From: Helicobacter canis
Lineage (GTDB): Bacteria > Campylobacterota > Campylobacteria > Campylobacterales > Helicobacteraceae
Direction of reading: 5' to 3'
DNA: 64,000 nucleotides
Assembly (NCBI RefSeq): GCF_008693005.1
Contig: NZ_VXKE01000006.1
Coordinates: forward strand, 1-64,000
The translations under genes and the position numbers were made by a program. Below, piece by piece: positions 44,658 to 52,623 of the stretch (positions within the stretch are counted from its first letter, which is position 1; each line of letters opens with the position of its first letter). The notes beneath the pieces were generated by a model. It searched no databases, was not told the DNA's origin, and saw only the letters and a program-made list of their open reading frames with translations.

Positions 44658-45584
44658 ATGAACTTTCAAGCGATCTTGCGAAAAAACGAGCTAAAAACTT
44701 ATGCCGTGCTAGCGTCCTATGTGGCGATATTTTTGCTTATAGGGCTTTTGGTAGATATTGTGCGCATTAACGCCCCAAGCCTTGAGTATGGATTCTACTT
44801 GCTTCTAAGCCTGCGAGAATTCCCGCTTATCACCGCGCTTACAAGCCTTGTGGCTGTGGGGATTATTATGTATAGTATTTCGCGTTTTGATGCCATTATG
44901 CTTGCTGGCGATGAGTATGAGGAGCTGCCCCAAGGCGTGCGGCTAGAGCCACTCCAAGCGCGTGTGCGCAATGCGCTTGATGATGTGCTACGCCGCTCTT
45001 CTAGCGCAACTTCTCCTAGGCTCTATCTTATCCACGCCCCTTATATGAATGCCTTTGCTAGTGGCTGGAGTGAGAGCAACTCGCTTATCGCCATTACCAA
45101 AGCCCTAGCCCTTAGCCTAGATGACCAAGAGCTAAAAGCTGTGCTAGCCCACGAGCTAAGTCATATACGCCACGGCGATGTGCGGCTGACGATGTGCGTG
45201 GGGATTTTGAGCAATATTTTGCTGCTGCTGTGCAATAGCGCGGTGTATCTCTTCCTAGGGGGCAATAGGGCTGATGGAGCAAACAAAGCTCGCACAATCT
45301 TGCTTATCTTGCAATTTATCCTGCCAATCCTCACCCTTTGGCTACAAATGTTCCTAAGCCGCAGTAGAGAGTATATGGCAGATGCAGGCAGTGCCTATCT
45401 TATGAATAATCCCAATCCGCTCATTTCCGCGCTGCAAAAAATTGAAGCAAGCTACAAGCGCAACGACTTCTCCCAAATCGACACCAACCCCACCCGCCAA
45501 GCCGCCTATATCTTTAGCATTAGCGAAGCCTTTAGCACGCACCCAAGCATAGAGAATCGCATACAATCTTTGCAAGGACGATGA
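44658..45584 (+). CDS. htpX: M48 metalloprotease HtpX
   Basis: A membrane zinc protease for quality control of inner-membrane proteins, 308 aa. The HExxH site is LAHELSHIRHGD at about 162-173, and the third ligand Glu is in SREYMADAGSA about 60 residues later. Two N-terminal and two internal hydrophobic helices are seen. ATG 44658 with AAGGAG five bases upstream is preferred to GTG 44652. The stop overlaps folE (ATGATG). The htpX-folE order matches H. pylori HP0927-HP0928. Confidence 0.93.
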   Translation: MNFQAILRKNELKTYAVLASYVAIFLLIGLLVDIVRINAPSLEYGFYLLLSLREFPLITALTSLVAVGIIMYSISRFDAIMLAGDEYEELPQGVRLEPLQARVRNALDDVLRRSSSATSPRLYLIHAPYMNAFASGWSESNSLIAITKALALSLDDQELKAVLAHELSHIRHGDVRLTMCVGILSNILLLLCNSAVYLFLGGNRADGANKARTILLILQFILPILTLWLQMFLSRSREYMADAGSAYLMNNPNPLISALQKIEASYKRNDFSQIDTNPTRQAAYIFSISEAFSTHPSIENRIQSLQGR

Positions 45585-46144
45585 TGAGCGATAAATCCTT
45601 AACCCAAGCGGAGCTGGAGTTCCACGCATTTTGTGAGCGCATAGGCGAGGACCCCAATCGCGCAGGCTTATCCAACACCCCCAAACGCCTCCAAGAGCTA
45701 GAATCCACTTTATACAGCGGCTATGCCACAAGCCCCAAGGACGCGCTAGGCACGCTTTTTGACAACGACAATATGGATCAAATGGTGCTGCTAAAGGATA
45801 TAGAGTTTTACTCGATGTGCGAGCATCATCTCCTGCCATTTTTTGGGGCTATCCATATCGGCTATGTGCCACAAGATAGGCTTGCTGGATTTAGCGGAGT
45901 CGTGCGCTTAGTCCAAACCTTTGCCAAGCGACTACAAATCCAAGAGAATCTCACCAATCAAATCGCTGATGAGCTAGCCGCTCTCCTTAAGCCAAAGGGC
46001 GTTATGGTCGTGTGTCAAGCGCGGCATTTATGTATGAGTATGCGCGGCAGCAACCAGAATCCACTTATCAAAACAAGTGCTTTGCGCGGGCTTTTTAGAA
46101 GCGACCCTAAGACACGCGCGGAATTTTTAGAGCTTTTATCTTAA
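45581..46144 (+). CDS. folE: GTP cyclohydrolase I
   Basis: The first step of tetrahydrofolate synthesis, GTP to dihydroneopterin triphosphate. Type IA signatures are present: EFYSMCEHHLLPFFG with zinc ligands Cys and His at about 85-89, LAGFSGVVRLVQTFAKRLQIQENLT, and VVCQARHLCM with the third zinc Cys near 157. Length 187 aa is normal. It starts inside the last codons of htpX. Confidence 0.96.
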   Translation: MMSDKSLTQAELEFHAFCERIGEDPNRAGLSNTPKRLQELESTLYSGYATSPKDALGTLFDNDNMDQMVLLKDIEFYSMCEHHLLPFFGAIHIGYVPQDRLAGFSGVVRLVQTFAKRLQIQENLTNQIADELAALLKPKGVMVVCQARHLCMSMRGSNQNPLIKTSALRGLFRSDPKTRAEFLELLS

Positions 46145-46152
46145 GGAGTGTT

Positions 46153-46845
46153 ATGAAGCTAGAATCCACTTTTGAAAAGGCTAGGATTTTAATGCGCTGG
46201 GGAGCGTTGGGAATGCCTATTTGCGCACTACTTGCATTTATCGCAGTAGCTGATTTTGAGCTGCTGCTACTTGTCTCTCTTGCAGGCTATGTATGTGCGC
46301 TGCTTTGCTATATGAGTGGGGCTTATCTATTCTCCAAGGCTACAGGCTCTCCACTTTTTTTACTTAATTGCGCGCGCTTTTTTCTCCTGCTTGTGTTTAT
46401 CGCTGTGCTTGGAGCATTGGCAGAGGGCTTTAATGATGATATATTTGGACTAATTGTTATCTGCCTTAGTTGCGCGATTTTTAGCGTGGTATTTATGCTT
46501 TTAGAGCGCAGGGTAGCATTAGAGCTCTTTGCAAAAACGGGTGTGAGATATTTCGTGCTAGGCTTTAGGATTAGGCTGGTTTTTGTGCTTATACTAGTTG
46601 GAGTTTGCCTAGCTTTGGCATTTAGCGTAGGGGCTGGGATTGAGCTGCAATCATCAATTGCTATGCTAAATAGCGCGCATTTTTGGCAGCAAAGTCCGCT
46701 TGTGCTAGCCTATTGCGCCATAGCTCTTGGTATGCTTGTCTCTTTATGTGTCTCATCGCTGCTTTATATTATGGCGTATTGGAAGATCCGCACATATAGC
46801 GGAGCAGAAAGTAGCGACTGCAAGGGGCTTTGTGGGTGCAAATAA
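46153..46845 (+). CDS. Polytopic membrane protein of unknown function
   Basis: 230 aa with about six predicted transmembrane helices (for example MPICALLAFIAVADF, LLLVFIAVLGALAEG, LVFVLILVGVCLALAF) and short charged loops. It is not recognised. The N-terminus MKLESTFEK is coded by a TAGAATCCACTTTT motif copy directly at the start codon. AAGGAG precedes the ATG. The gene is 8 bases after folE, and its 3' end overlaps mutY, so it belongs to the htpX-folE-mutY unit. The C-terminal tail is Cys-rich (CKGLCGCK). Confidence 0.65.
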   Translation: MKLESTFEKARILMRWGALGMPICALLAFIAVADFELLLLVSLAGYVCALLCYMSGAYLFSKATGSPLFLLNCARFFLLLVFIAVLGALAEGFNDDIFGLIVICLSCAIFSVVFMLLERRVALELFAKTGVRYFVLGFRIRLVFVLILVGVCLALAFSVGAGIELQSSIAMLNSAHFWQQSPLVLAYCAIALGMLVSLCVSSLLYIMAYWKIRTYSGAESSDCKGLCGCK

Positions 46846-47837
46846 GCCACAATATCGCGCTAGAGTCTTTCCATAGCGCACTACTATGCTGGTATCACAC
46901 TTATGGGCGTAAGGACCTTCCTTGGCGGAATTTCGCGCGCGATGGCAGCTGCGCGTATGAAATCTACATTAGCGAGATAATGCTCCAGCAAACGCAACTA
47001 TCACGCGTGCTAGAGTCCTACTACTTCCCATTTCTTACGCGCTTCCCCACTCTATCCACCCTAGCAGAATCCAGCGAGCAAGAAGTGCTACATTTATGGC
47101 AGGGGCTTGGCTACTACTCGCGCGCTAGGAATCTGCACGCCTGCGCCAAACTTTGTGTGAAGCAGCATAATGCCAAGCTGCCTGATAGTTTGCAATCTTT
47201 GCAGGCGTTGCCCGGGATTGGGGCTTATACTGCGGGGGCGATTATGTGCTTTGGCTTTGGGAGGGTGGCGCACTTTGCTGATAGCAATATCGCGCGCGTC
47301 TTGCAGCGACTCACTGCCAAGCCCCTTAGTCAAAAGCAGATTCTAGCTCTAGCCAAATCTTTGCTCCCGCAAGATCATCAAGTCTTTGACTACCACCAAG
47401 CCCTAATTGATCTAGGCGCACTAGTTTGCACCACTGCTCCTAAATGCGCTATCTGCCCTGTTGCTAGATTCTGCGCTAGCGCGTTTAAGCCAATAGCCCC
47501 CAAGCCCAAAGCCAGCAAGCTCCCACTAACCCTCCACCTAGCCATTTGTAAAAATCTAGATTCTATCGCGCTATGTCAATCACAAGAATCCCTCTACAAA
47601 GGGCTCTATAATCTCCCCATAATCGCCAAAGACACCCAACCACAAGCCCCCTTGCCTAAGCACCGCCTGCTAGGATCTTTTACACACGCTTATACTAAAT
47701 ACGCCATTACTGCCTATGTGTATGAAGTCTCTAATGCACACTTGCCCGCCACACTCCTGCCTGATATGCAGTGGTATCCTATCCACAATCTCCCGCCTAT
47801 ATCCAACCTTGCAAAAAAGGCATTACGCTATTTTTAA
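46836..47837 (+). CDS. mutY: A/G-specific adenine glycosylase
   Basis: Removes adenine mispaired with 8-oxoguanine. The 333-aa protein shows the helix-hairpin-helix LPGIGAYTAGAIMCFGFGRVAHFADSNIARVL with catalytic Asp (about 130-145), and the C-terminal NUDIX-like MutT domain ending YAITAYVYEV. The 4Fe-4S cysteines are spaced C-x5-C-x2-C-x5-C (CTTAPKCAICPVARFC), one residue shorter in the first gap than E. coli. GTG 46836, eight bases after AAGGGG, is preferred to TTG 46830. Confidence 0.93.
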   Translation: MQISHNIALESFHSALLCWYHTYGRKDLPWRNFARDGSCAYEIYISEIMLQQTQLSRVLESYYFPFLTRFPTLSTLAESSEQEVLHLWQGLGYYSRARNLHACAKLCVKQHNAKLPDSLQSLQALPGIGAYTAGAIMCFGFGRVAHFADSNIARVLQRLTAKPLSQKQILALAKSLLPQDHQVFDYHQALIDLGALVCTTAPKCAICPVARFCASAFKPIAPKPKASKLPLTLHLAICKNLDSIALCQSQESLYKGLYNLPIIAKDTQPQAPLPKHRLLGSFTHAYTKYAITAYVYEVSNAHLPATLLPDMQWYPIHNLPPISNLAKKALRYF

Positions 47838-47907
47838 GGTGGCTAGTATAAAAATCTTAGGTAAAATGCCTAGAATCTTGAGCTAGAATCTAGTGTAAGG
47901 AGTCGCT

Positions 47908-48441
47908 ATGTCCAAGCAGCACACCAGCCTACAACGAGATCCGCACTTTGGTCTTATCATAGAGCCAGATACGCTTATCACTTCAAAAACAGACCTAAAA
48001 GGCGTGATCACCTACTGCAATCGCGACTTTCTAGCATATAGCGGATATGGTGAAGAAGAGCTCATCGGCAAGCCGCATAATATTATCCGCCACAAGGATA
48101 TGCCAGCCTGTGTGTTTAAGCTACTTTGGGACTATATACAAAGTGGGCGCGAGATCTTTGCATTTGTCAAAAACTTGACCAAGCATAAAGAGCATTATTG
48201 GGTTTTCACCAATGTTACGCCCTCATTTGATAATCTAGGCAATATCATCGGCTACTACTCCGTGCGCCGCGCGCCAAATCTCGCTGTGATACCTACGATT
48301 GAAGCACTTTATAAAGACTTGTGCGCACTAGAATCTAAAGGAGGCTATGAGCACAGCCTAAAAGCCTTGCAAGAGTTTGTCCAAGCACAAAACAAATCCT
48401 ACAATCACATCATCTGCGATTTACAAAAGATCGATAGCTAG
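47908..48441 (+). CDS. PAS-domain redox/energy sensor (CetB/Aer-PAS-like)
   Basis: A 177-aa cytosolic protein with one PAS domain at about 25-125: ITSKTDLKGVITYCNRDFLAYSGYGEEELIGKPHNIIRHKDMPACVFKLLWDYI. The sequence IIRHKDMP is typical of FAD-binding Aer-type PAS domains. A C-terminal helix of about 45 residues could contact a partner. In Campylobacter, CetB-type PAS proteins work with a separate CetA receptor in energy taxis; no receptor gene is adjacent here. AAGGAG precedes the ATG. Confidence 0.85.
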   Translation: MSKQHTSLQRDPHFGLIIEPDTLITSKTDLKGVITYCNRDFLAYSGYGEEELIGKPHNIIRHKDMPACVFKLLWDYIQSGREIFAFVKNLTKHKEHYWVFTNVTPSFDNLGNIIGYYSVRRAPNLAVIPTIEALYKDLCALESKGGYEHSLKALQEFVQAQNKSYNHIICDLQKIDS

Positions 48442-48447
48442 AATCTA

Positions 48448-49398
48448 ATGCAAGCGGCAAAAAAGCGTTTTGGCATTATCGGCGTGGGTGGCTATATCGC
48501 GCCAAGACATTTGCGCGCGATCTATGACAATGGCGGCGAGCTTATGTGCGCGCTTGATAAGCACGACTGCGTGGGCGTGCTTGATCGCTACTTCCCTAAT
48601 GCAGAGTTTTTCACAAATGAAGCGGAGTTTATCGAGTATATGCGCGCAAATCGCTTAGATTTTCTTAGCATTTGCACGCCTAATTTCTTGCATTTCTCCC
48701 ATATTGCCCTAGCGTTACAAAATGGCGCAAGTGCGATTTGCGAAAAGCCCTTAGTGCTAGAGTCTAAAGAGCTTAGCGCACTAGAGAAGCTAGAATCTAG
48801 CGCGCTAGATTCTAGCTCTTTTTTATGCCAGCCGCGCGTTTATGGGATCTTGCAGCTACGCTTGCACCCACAAATACAAGCCCTAAAAGCACAGGTTGAA
48901 AATGAGCTTATGCACAATCCCAAGCATATTTACAAGCTCGCATTGCGCTACATTAGTGCTAGGGGGAAGTGGTATCACAAATCGTGGAAAGGCGATGTGC
49001 AAAAAAGCGGCGGAATCATCTGCAATATCGGCGTGCATTTGTTTGATATGCTGGCATTTGTATTTGGCGATTTTGTGGGCAATGAGCTAGCCCACTATGA
49101 AGCAAGCCGTGCTAGTGGAGTGGCGCACTTTGCGCACGCGCAAGTGGAGTGGCTGCTCTCTATTTGCGCAAGCGATCTAGCGCACTCTAGCTACAATCAA
49201 GCCTTAAGGATTTTAGAAGAAGACTCGCGCACGCTCCCTAGTGTGCGCCCTGCTTTGCGCATAGATTTCTCGCAAGGCTTTGAAGATCTCCACACCGCAA
49301 GCTATAATGAGATTCTACAAGGCAGGGGCTTTACTCTTAGCGCGCAAAAACAGGCAATTACTATAATAGAATCTATCACCAAGCAAGCCTTGTCATAA
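48448..49398 (+). CDS. Gfo/Idh/MocA dehydrogenase, WbpB/GnnA type
   Basis: An NAD-dependent sugar-nucleotide 3-dehydrogenase of 316 aa. FGIIGVGGYIAPRHLRAI at about 8-25 is the Rossmann site and AICEKPLVL near 96 carries the catalytic Lys. LQLRLHP and KWYHKSWKGDVQKSGGIICNIGVHLFD (catalytic His) follow. The blocks match WbpB/WlbA (UDP-GlcNAcA) and GnnA (UDP-GlcNAc) and would start a 3-amino sugar for LPS or lipid A. The partner aminotransferase is not nearby. A Ser-rich insert LESSALDSSSF is coded by a perfect palindrome. It follows the PAS gene by 6 bases without a clear ribosome site. Confidence 0.85.
   Translation: MQAAKKRFGIIGVGGYIAPRHLRAIYDNGGELMCALDKHDCVGVLDRYFPNAEFFTNEAEFIEYMRANRLDFLSICTPNFLHFSHIALALQNGASAICEKPLVLESKELSALEKLESSALDSSSFLCQPRVYGILQLRLHPQIQALKAQVENELMHNPKHIYKLALRYISARGKWYHKSWKGDVQKSGGIICNIGVHLFDMLAFVFGDFVGNELAHYEASRASGVAHFAHAQVEWLLSICASDLAHSSYNQALRILEEDSRTLPSVRPALRIDFSQGFEDLHTASYNEILQGRGFTLSAQKQAITIIESITKQALS
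48789..48816. repeat. 28-bp perfect palindrome inside the WbpB/GnnA-type gene
   Basis: Two TAGAATC motifs in opposite orientation around CGCG form a perfect palindrome beginning GCTAGAATCTAGCGCG. It is read in frame as a Leu-Glu-Ser-Ser-Ala-Leu-Asp-Ser-Ser loop that the WbpB family normally lacks. Confidence 0.7.
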
Positions 49399-49494
49399 CA
49401 CTTTAAAGTCATAAGATATTTTACTTTTTTTGGTGGTTTTGTGGGGATTCTAAGCTTTAGGCGTGTTTTCAACTTTGCATAAGCTACATTCCCA

Positions 49495-49500
49495 TACAAT
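49495..49500 (+). promoter_or_regulatory. -10 box of the cyd operon
   Basis: TACAAT 42 bases upstream of the DUF4492 gene, at the end of a 144-base gap after the dehydrogenase gene. Confidence 0.3.
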
Positions 49501-49542
49501 CCACACTTTCAAGCCTAGACCACCCTTGATTTAAGGACATCA

Positions 49543-49797
49543 ATGCTTAAAAATATTGTGCGTTTTTATGTGCATGGCTTTGCAAATATGACGCTTGGCA
49601 AGACATTGTGGAAGATTATCTTTATCAAGCTTTTGGTGATTTTTATCGTGCTCAAATTTTTCATCTATGGCGGTTCTATCCGCGATATTGGTGGAGCAAA
49701 AGAACGCAGCGAGTATGTCTTAGGCAATCTTACCCAAGATTCTAGCACGCTAGAAGCAGGAGCAGTGCCTATACTAGAATCTCACACCCTAAAGTAG
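49543..49797 (+). CDS. DUF4492 small membrane protein of the cytochrome bd operon
   Basis: 84 aa with one hydrophobic helix (IIFIKLLVIFIVLKFFIYGG, about 27-46) after an amphipathic YVHGFANMTLGKTLW segment. DUF4492 genes typically lie directly before cydA in Campylobacterota and Bacteroidetes; the function is unknown, perhaps assembly of the oxidase. AAGGA precedes the ATG. cydA follows after 13 bases. Confidence 0.85.
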   Translation: MLKNIVRFYVHGFANMTLGKTLWKIIFIKLLVIFIVLKFFIYGGSIRDIGGAKERSEYVLGNLTQDSSTLEAGAVPILESHTLK

Positions 49798-49810
49798 CAA
49801 GGAGTAATAA

Positions 49811-51346
49811 GTGGAGCATGTTGATTGGAGTAGAGCGCAGTTTGGTTTGACCGCGATTTATCATTTTTTGTTTGTGCCTTTGACCTTGGGGCTTAGCTTT
49901 ATTGTAGCGATTATGGAGAGTATTTATCTAAAGACCAAAGATGAGCGATGGAAGGCTATCACAAAGTTTTGGCTCACACTTTTTGGGATAAATTTTGCCA
50001 TTGGGGTAGCTACGGGCATTATTATGGAGTTTGAGTTTGGCACAAACTGGGCGAATTATAGCTGGTTTGTGGGCGATATTTTTGGCGCGCCTTTGGCGGT
50101 TGAGGGCATTGTGGCATTTTTCTTAGAGGCGACATTTTTTGCGGTGATGTTCTTTGGCTGGGATAGAGTCTCACCGCGCTTCCACCTGCTCTCCACTTGG
50201 CTTGTGGCTATTGGCAGTAATCTTTCAGCCTTTTGGATTCTGGTAGCAAATGGCTGGATGCAGTATCCCATAGGCACGATGTTTAATCCCGCTACGGCTA
50301 GAAATGAGATGACAAGCTTCCTAGAAGTCGCGCTCTCGCCTGTGGCAGTATCAAAATTCCTCCATACAATTGCCTCTGGCTATGTGATCTCTGCGCTTGT
50401 GGTTATGGGGATTAGTGCGTGGTATTTGCTAAAAGGCAGGCATATCATTATGGCAAAGCGCAGCCTTGTCGTGGGGGCAAGCTTTGGGCTGCTTACTTCG
50501 GTGTTTTTGTTTTTCAGCGGTGATGAGAGTGCGTATCAAGTTACGCAAAAGCAGCCTATGAAATTAGCGGCAATGGAGGGGATTTATGATGGTGAGCATA
50601 GGGCGGGGCTTGTGGCATTTGGGATTTTGAACCCCGCTAAAAAGCCCGGCGATAGCGAGCCGACATTTTTGTTTGACTTCACTATCCCCTACGCGCTCTC
50701 AATTCTGGGGCAGAGAGACACGCAGGGCTTTATCCCCGGGATCAATGACCTGCTCTTTGGCAATGAAGACAAGGGCATTGCAAGTATGGATTCTAGGATA
50801 GAGAGTGGGAAAAAGGCTGTGCAGGCTCTAAGCGACTTTAATGCTGCTAAAAAGCTTGGCGATAGCGCGGCGATGGATGGTGCGCAGCAAATCTTGCAAG
50901 AGAATATGCACAACTTTGGCTATGGCTACCTAGAATCTAAAGAGCAAGCTGTGCCCCCTGTGGCTACGACCTTTTATAGCTTCCATCTTATGGTAGCTCT
51001 TGGTAGCTTGTTTTTCTTGCTATTTATCATTGTGCTCTATTTATGTATGGCAAATGACATTGCACGCTTTAGGAAGATTCTATGGCTCTGTGTGATTGCT
51101 GTGCCATTTGGCTACATTGCCGCAGAAGCTGGCTGGATTGTGGCAGAAGTGGGGAGGCAGCCTTGGGCGATCCAAGATCTAATGCCTGTGCATATTGCTG
51201 CGACAAATCTCGCGCACACAAATGTGCAAATCTCTTTCTTTATCTTCTTAGCCCTTTTCACGCTGCTTTTATGTGCGGAACTTGGGATTATGGCAAAGCA
51301 GATTAGAAAAGGATTCCACACGCACGCGACAGGCGAGAAGGAGTAA
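49811..51346 (+). CDS. cydA: Cytochrome bd ubiquinol oxidase subunit I
   Basis: A heme-bearing catalytic subunit that oxidises quinol and reduces O2 at high affinity in the inner membrane, 511 aa. His18 in LTAIYHFLFVPLTLGLS is the high-spin heme b595/d-region ligand. GRQPW appears as AEVGRQPWAIQDLMP at about 450. A His in FLHTIASGYVISA corresponds to the b558 ligand. The start is GTG with AAGGAG six bases upstream. Confidence 0.96.
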   Translation: MEHVDWSRAQFGLTAIYHFLFVPLTLGLSFIVAIMESIYLKTKDERWKAITKFWLTLFGINFAIGVATGIIMEFEFGTNWANYSWFVGDIFGAPLAVEGIVAFFLEATFFAVMFFGWDRVSPRFHLLSTWLVAIGSNLSAFWILVANGWMQYPIGTMFNPATARNEMTSFLEVALSPVAVSKFLHTIASGYVISALVVMGISAWYLLKGRHIIMAKRSLVVGASFGLLTSVFLFFSGDESAYQVTQKQPMKLAAMEGIYDGEHRAGLVAFGILNPAKKPGDSEPTFLFDFTIPYALSILGQRDTQGFIPGINDLLFGNEDKGIASMDSRIESGKKAVQALSDFNAAKKLGDSAAMDGAQQILQENMHNFGYGYLESKEQAVPPVATTFYSFHLMVALGSLFFLLFIIVLYLCMANDIARFRKILWLCVIAVPFGYIAAEAGWIVAEVGRQPWAIQDLMPVHIAATNLAHTNVQISFFIFLALFTLLLCAELGIMAKQIRKGFHTHATGEKE

Positions 51347-51349
51347 GCG

Positions 51350-52465
51350 ATGTTTTTTGGACTTGATTTAGCGCAGTTGCAGGTGTATTGGTGGGTGGTT
51401 GTAAGTCTGCTTGGCGGGCTTTTGGTGTTTATGTTTTTTGTGCAAGGTGGGCAGGGGCTTATAGATAAGCTTGCTAAAACAGAAGAAGAAAAGTCCTTGC
51501 TCATCAATGTGCTTGGGCGCAAATGGGAGCTTGGATTTACGACTTTGGTGCTATTTGGCGGGGCGTGCTTCGCGGCATTTCCGCTCTTTTATAGCACAAG
51601 CTTTGGTGGGGCATACTGGGTATGGCTCGCTATTTTGCTCTGCTTTATAATCCAAGCTGTAAGCTATGAATATCGCAAAAAAGACGGGAATCTACTAGGA
51701 GCTAAGACTTATGAGCTGTTTTTGAAGATCAATGGGCTTTTAGGGGTGTTTCTTATCGGCGTGGCAGTTAGCACATTTTTTGCTGGGAGTGCGTTTGTGC
51801 TTGATGAGATGAGATTTGTGCGCTGGGAGCATAGTCTAAGGGGATTAGAGCAGCTGGGGAATCCTTTTAACTATCTTCTAGGCTTCGCGCTGGTATTTCT
51901 AAGCAGAATGCTAGCAGATAGCTACTTCATCAACGCGCTAGATTCTAGCACTATTGTGCAAAGAGCGAAAAAGGATCTCCTGCTAAATACCGCGCTATTT
52001 TTGCCATTTTTCTTAGGCTTTTTAGCGTGGATTTGTGTAAAAGATGGATTCTATGTCGATGAACAAGGGGCAGTGAGTATGCAGGCGTATTTATATCTTG
52101 CTACATTTTTGCAAAAGCCCTACTTGCTTGTCTTACTGCTTCTTGGCGTGGTGCTTGTGCTAGCTGGAATCTACCTTAGCCTTGTTGGCAAAAAGGGCAT
52201 ATTTGCTTTGGGAGCTGGAGCGGTGTGCGCTGTTATGGCAGTGCTGCTAAATGTGGGGCTTGGGGAGAGTGCTTTCTACCCATCAAGTGCGGATTTGCAA
52301 AGCTCGCTTACCATAGTCAATGCAAGCTCAAGCTACTATACGCTAAGCGTGATGAGCTATGTGAGCTTGCTTGTGCCATTTGTGCTAGGCTATATCGCGT
52401 ATGTATGGCGATGTATGGATAGCAAGAAGTTTAGCCCAAATGATTTAGATGAGCATTCTTATTAA
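51350..52465 (+). CDS. cydB: Cytochrome bd ubiquinol oxidase subunit II
   Basis: The partner subunit of CydA, 371 aa with about eight transmembrane helices. The N-terminus FGLDLAQLQVYWWVVVSLLGGLLVFMFFVQGGQGL shows the CydB pattern with a short, Q-rich variant of the usual GF.LG region. The ATG follows AAGGAG, 3 bases after cydA. A 41-codon frame with its own ribosome site follows 9 bases after the stop. Confidence 0.94.
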   Translation: MFFGLDLAQLQVYWWVVVSLLGGLLVFMFFVQGGQGLIDKLAKTEEEKSLLINVLGRKWELGFTTLVLFGGACFAAFPLFYSTSFGGAYWVWLAILLCFIIQAVSYEYRKKDGNLLGAKTYELFLKINGLLGVFLIGVAVSTFFAGSAFVLDEMRFVRWEHSLRGLEQLGNPFNYLLGFALVFLSRMLADSYFINALDSSTIVQRAKKDLLLNTALFLPFFLGFLAWICVKDGFYVDEQGAVSMQAYLYLATFLQKPYLLVLLLLGVVLVLAGIYLSLVGKKGIFALGAGAVCAVMAVLLNVGLGESAFYPSSADLQSSLTIVNASSSYYTLSVMSYVSLLVPFVLGYIAYVWRCMDSKKFSPNDLDEHSY

Positions 52466-52474
52466 GGAGTTTGT

Positions 52475-52600
52475 ATGCTATATACGCTATTTTTGATTCT
52501 ACTTTGGCCCCTAGTGATATTTCTATGCCACAAGTTTATCTGCTTAAATACCGCAGAGCTACGCAGGCGAGAGCTAGAATCTAACCCTGAAGCCAAGTAG
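52475..52600 (+). CDS. Candidate CydX-like third subunit of cytochrome bd (41 aa)
   Basis: A small frame immediately after cydB: ATG at 52475 behind AAGGAG (52464-52469) with a five-base spacing, ending TAG at 52600. It encodes one N-terminal transmembrane helix (MLYTLFLILLWPLVIFLCHK) followed by a charged, Glu/Arg-rich tail. Position, size and topology match CydX/CbdX peptides, which stabilise the heme groups of CydAB. Sequence identity to CydX is too short to prove. A palindrome follows its stop. Confidence 0.65.
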   Translation: MLYTLFLILLWPLVIFLCHKFICLNTAELRRRELESNPEAK

Positions 52601-52606
52601 ATTCTA

Positions 52607-52623
52607 AGGCTAGATTCTAGCCT
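52607..52623. terminator. Palindromic terminator between the cyd operon and the PepSY gene
   Basis: AGGCTAGATTCTAGCCT has 8-base arms around one base, overlapping the stop of the convergent PepSY-type gene. Another copy of TAGAATCTA lies upstream at about 52574-52582 inside the small ORF. Confidence 0.5.
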
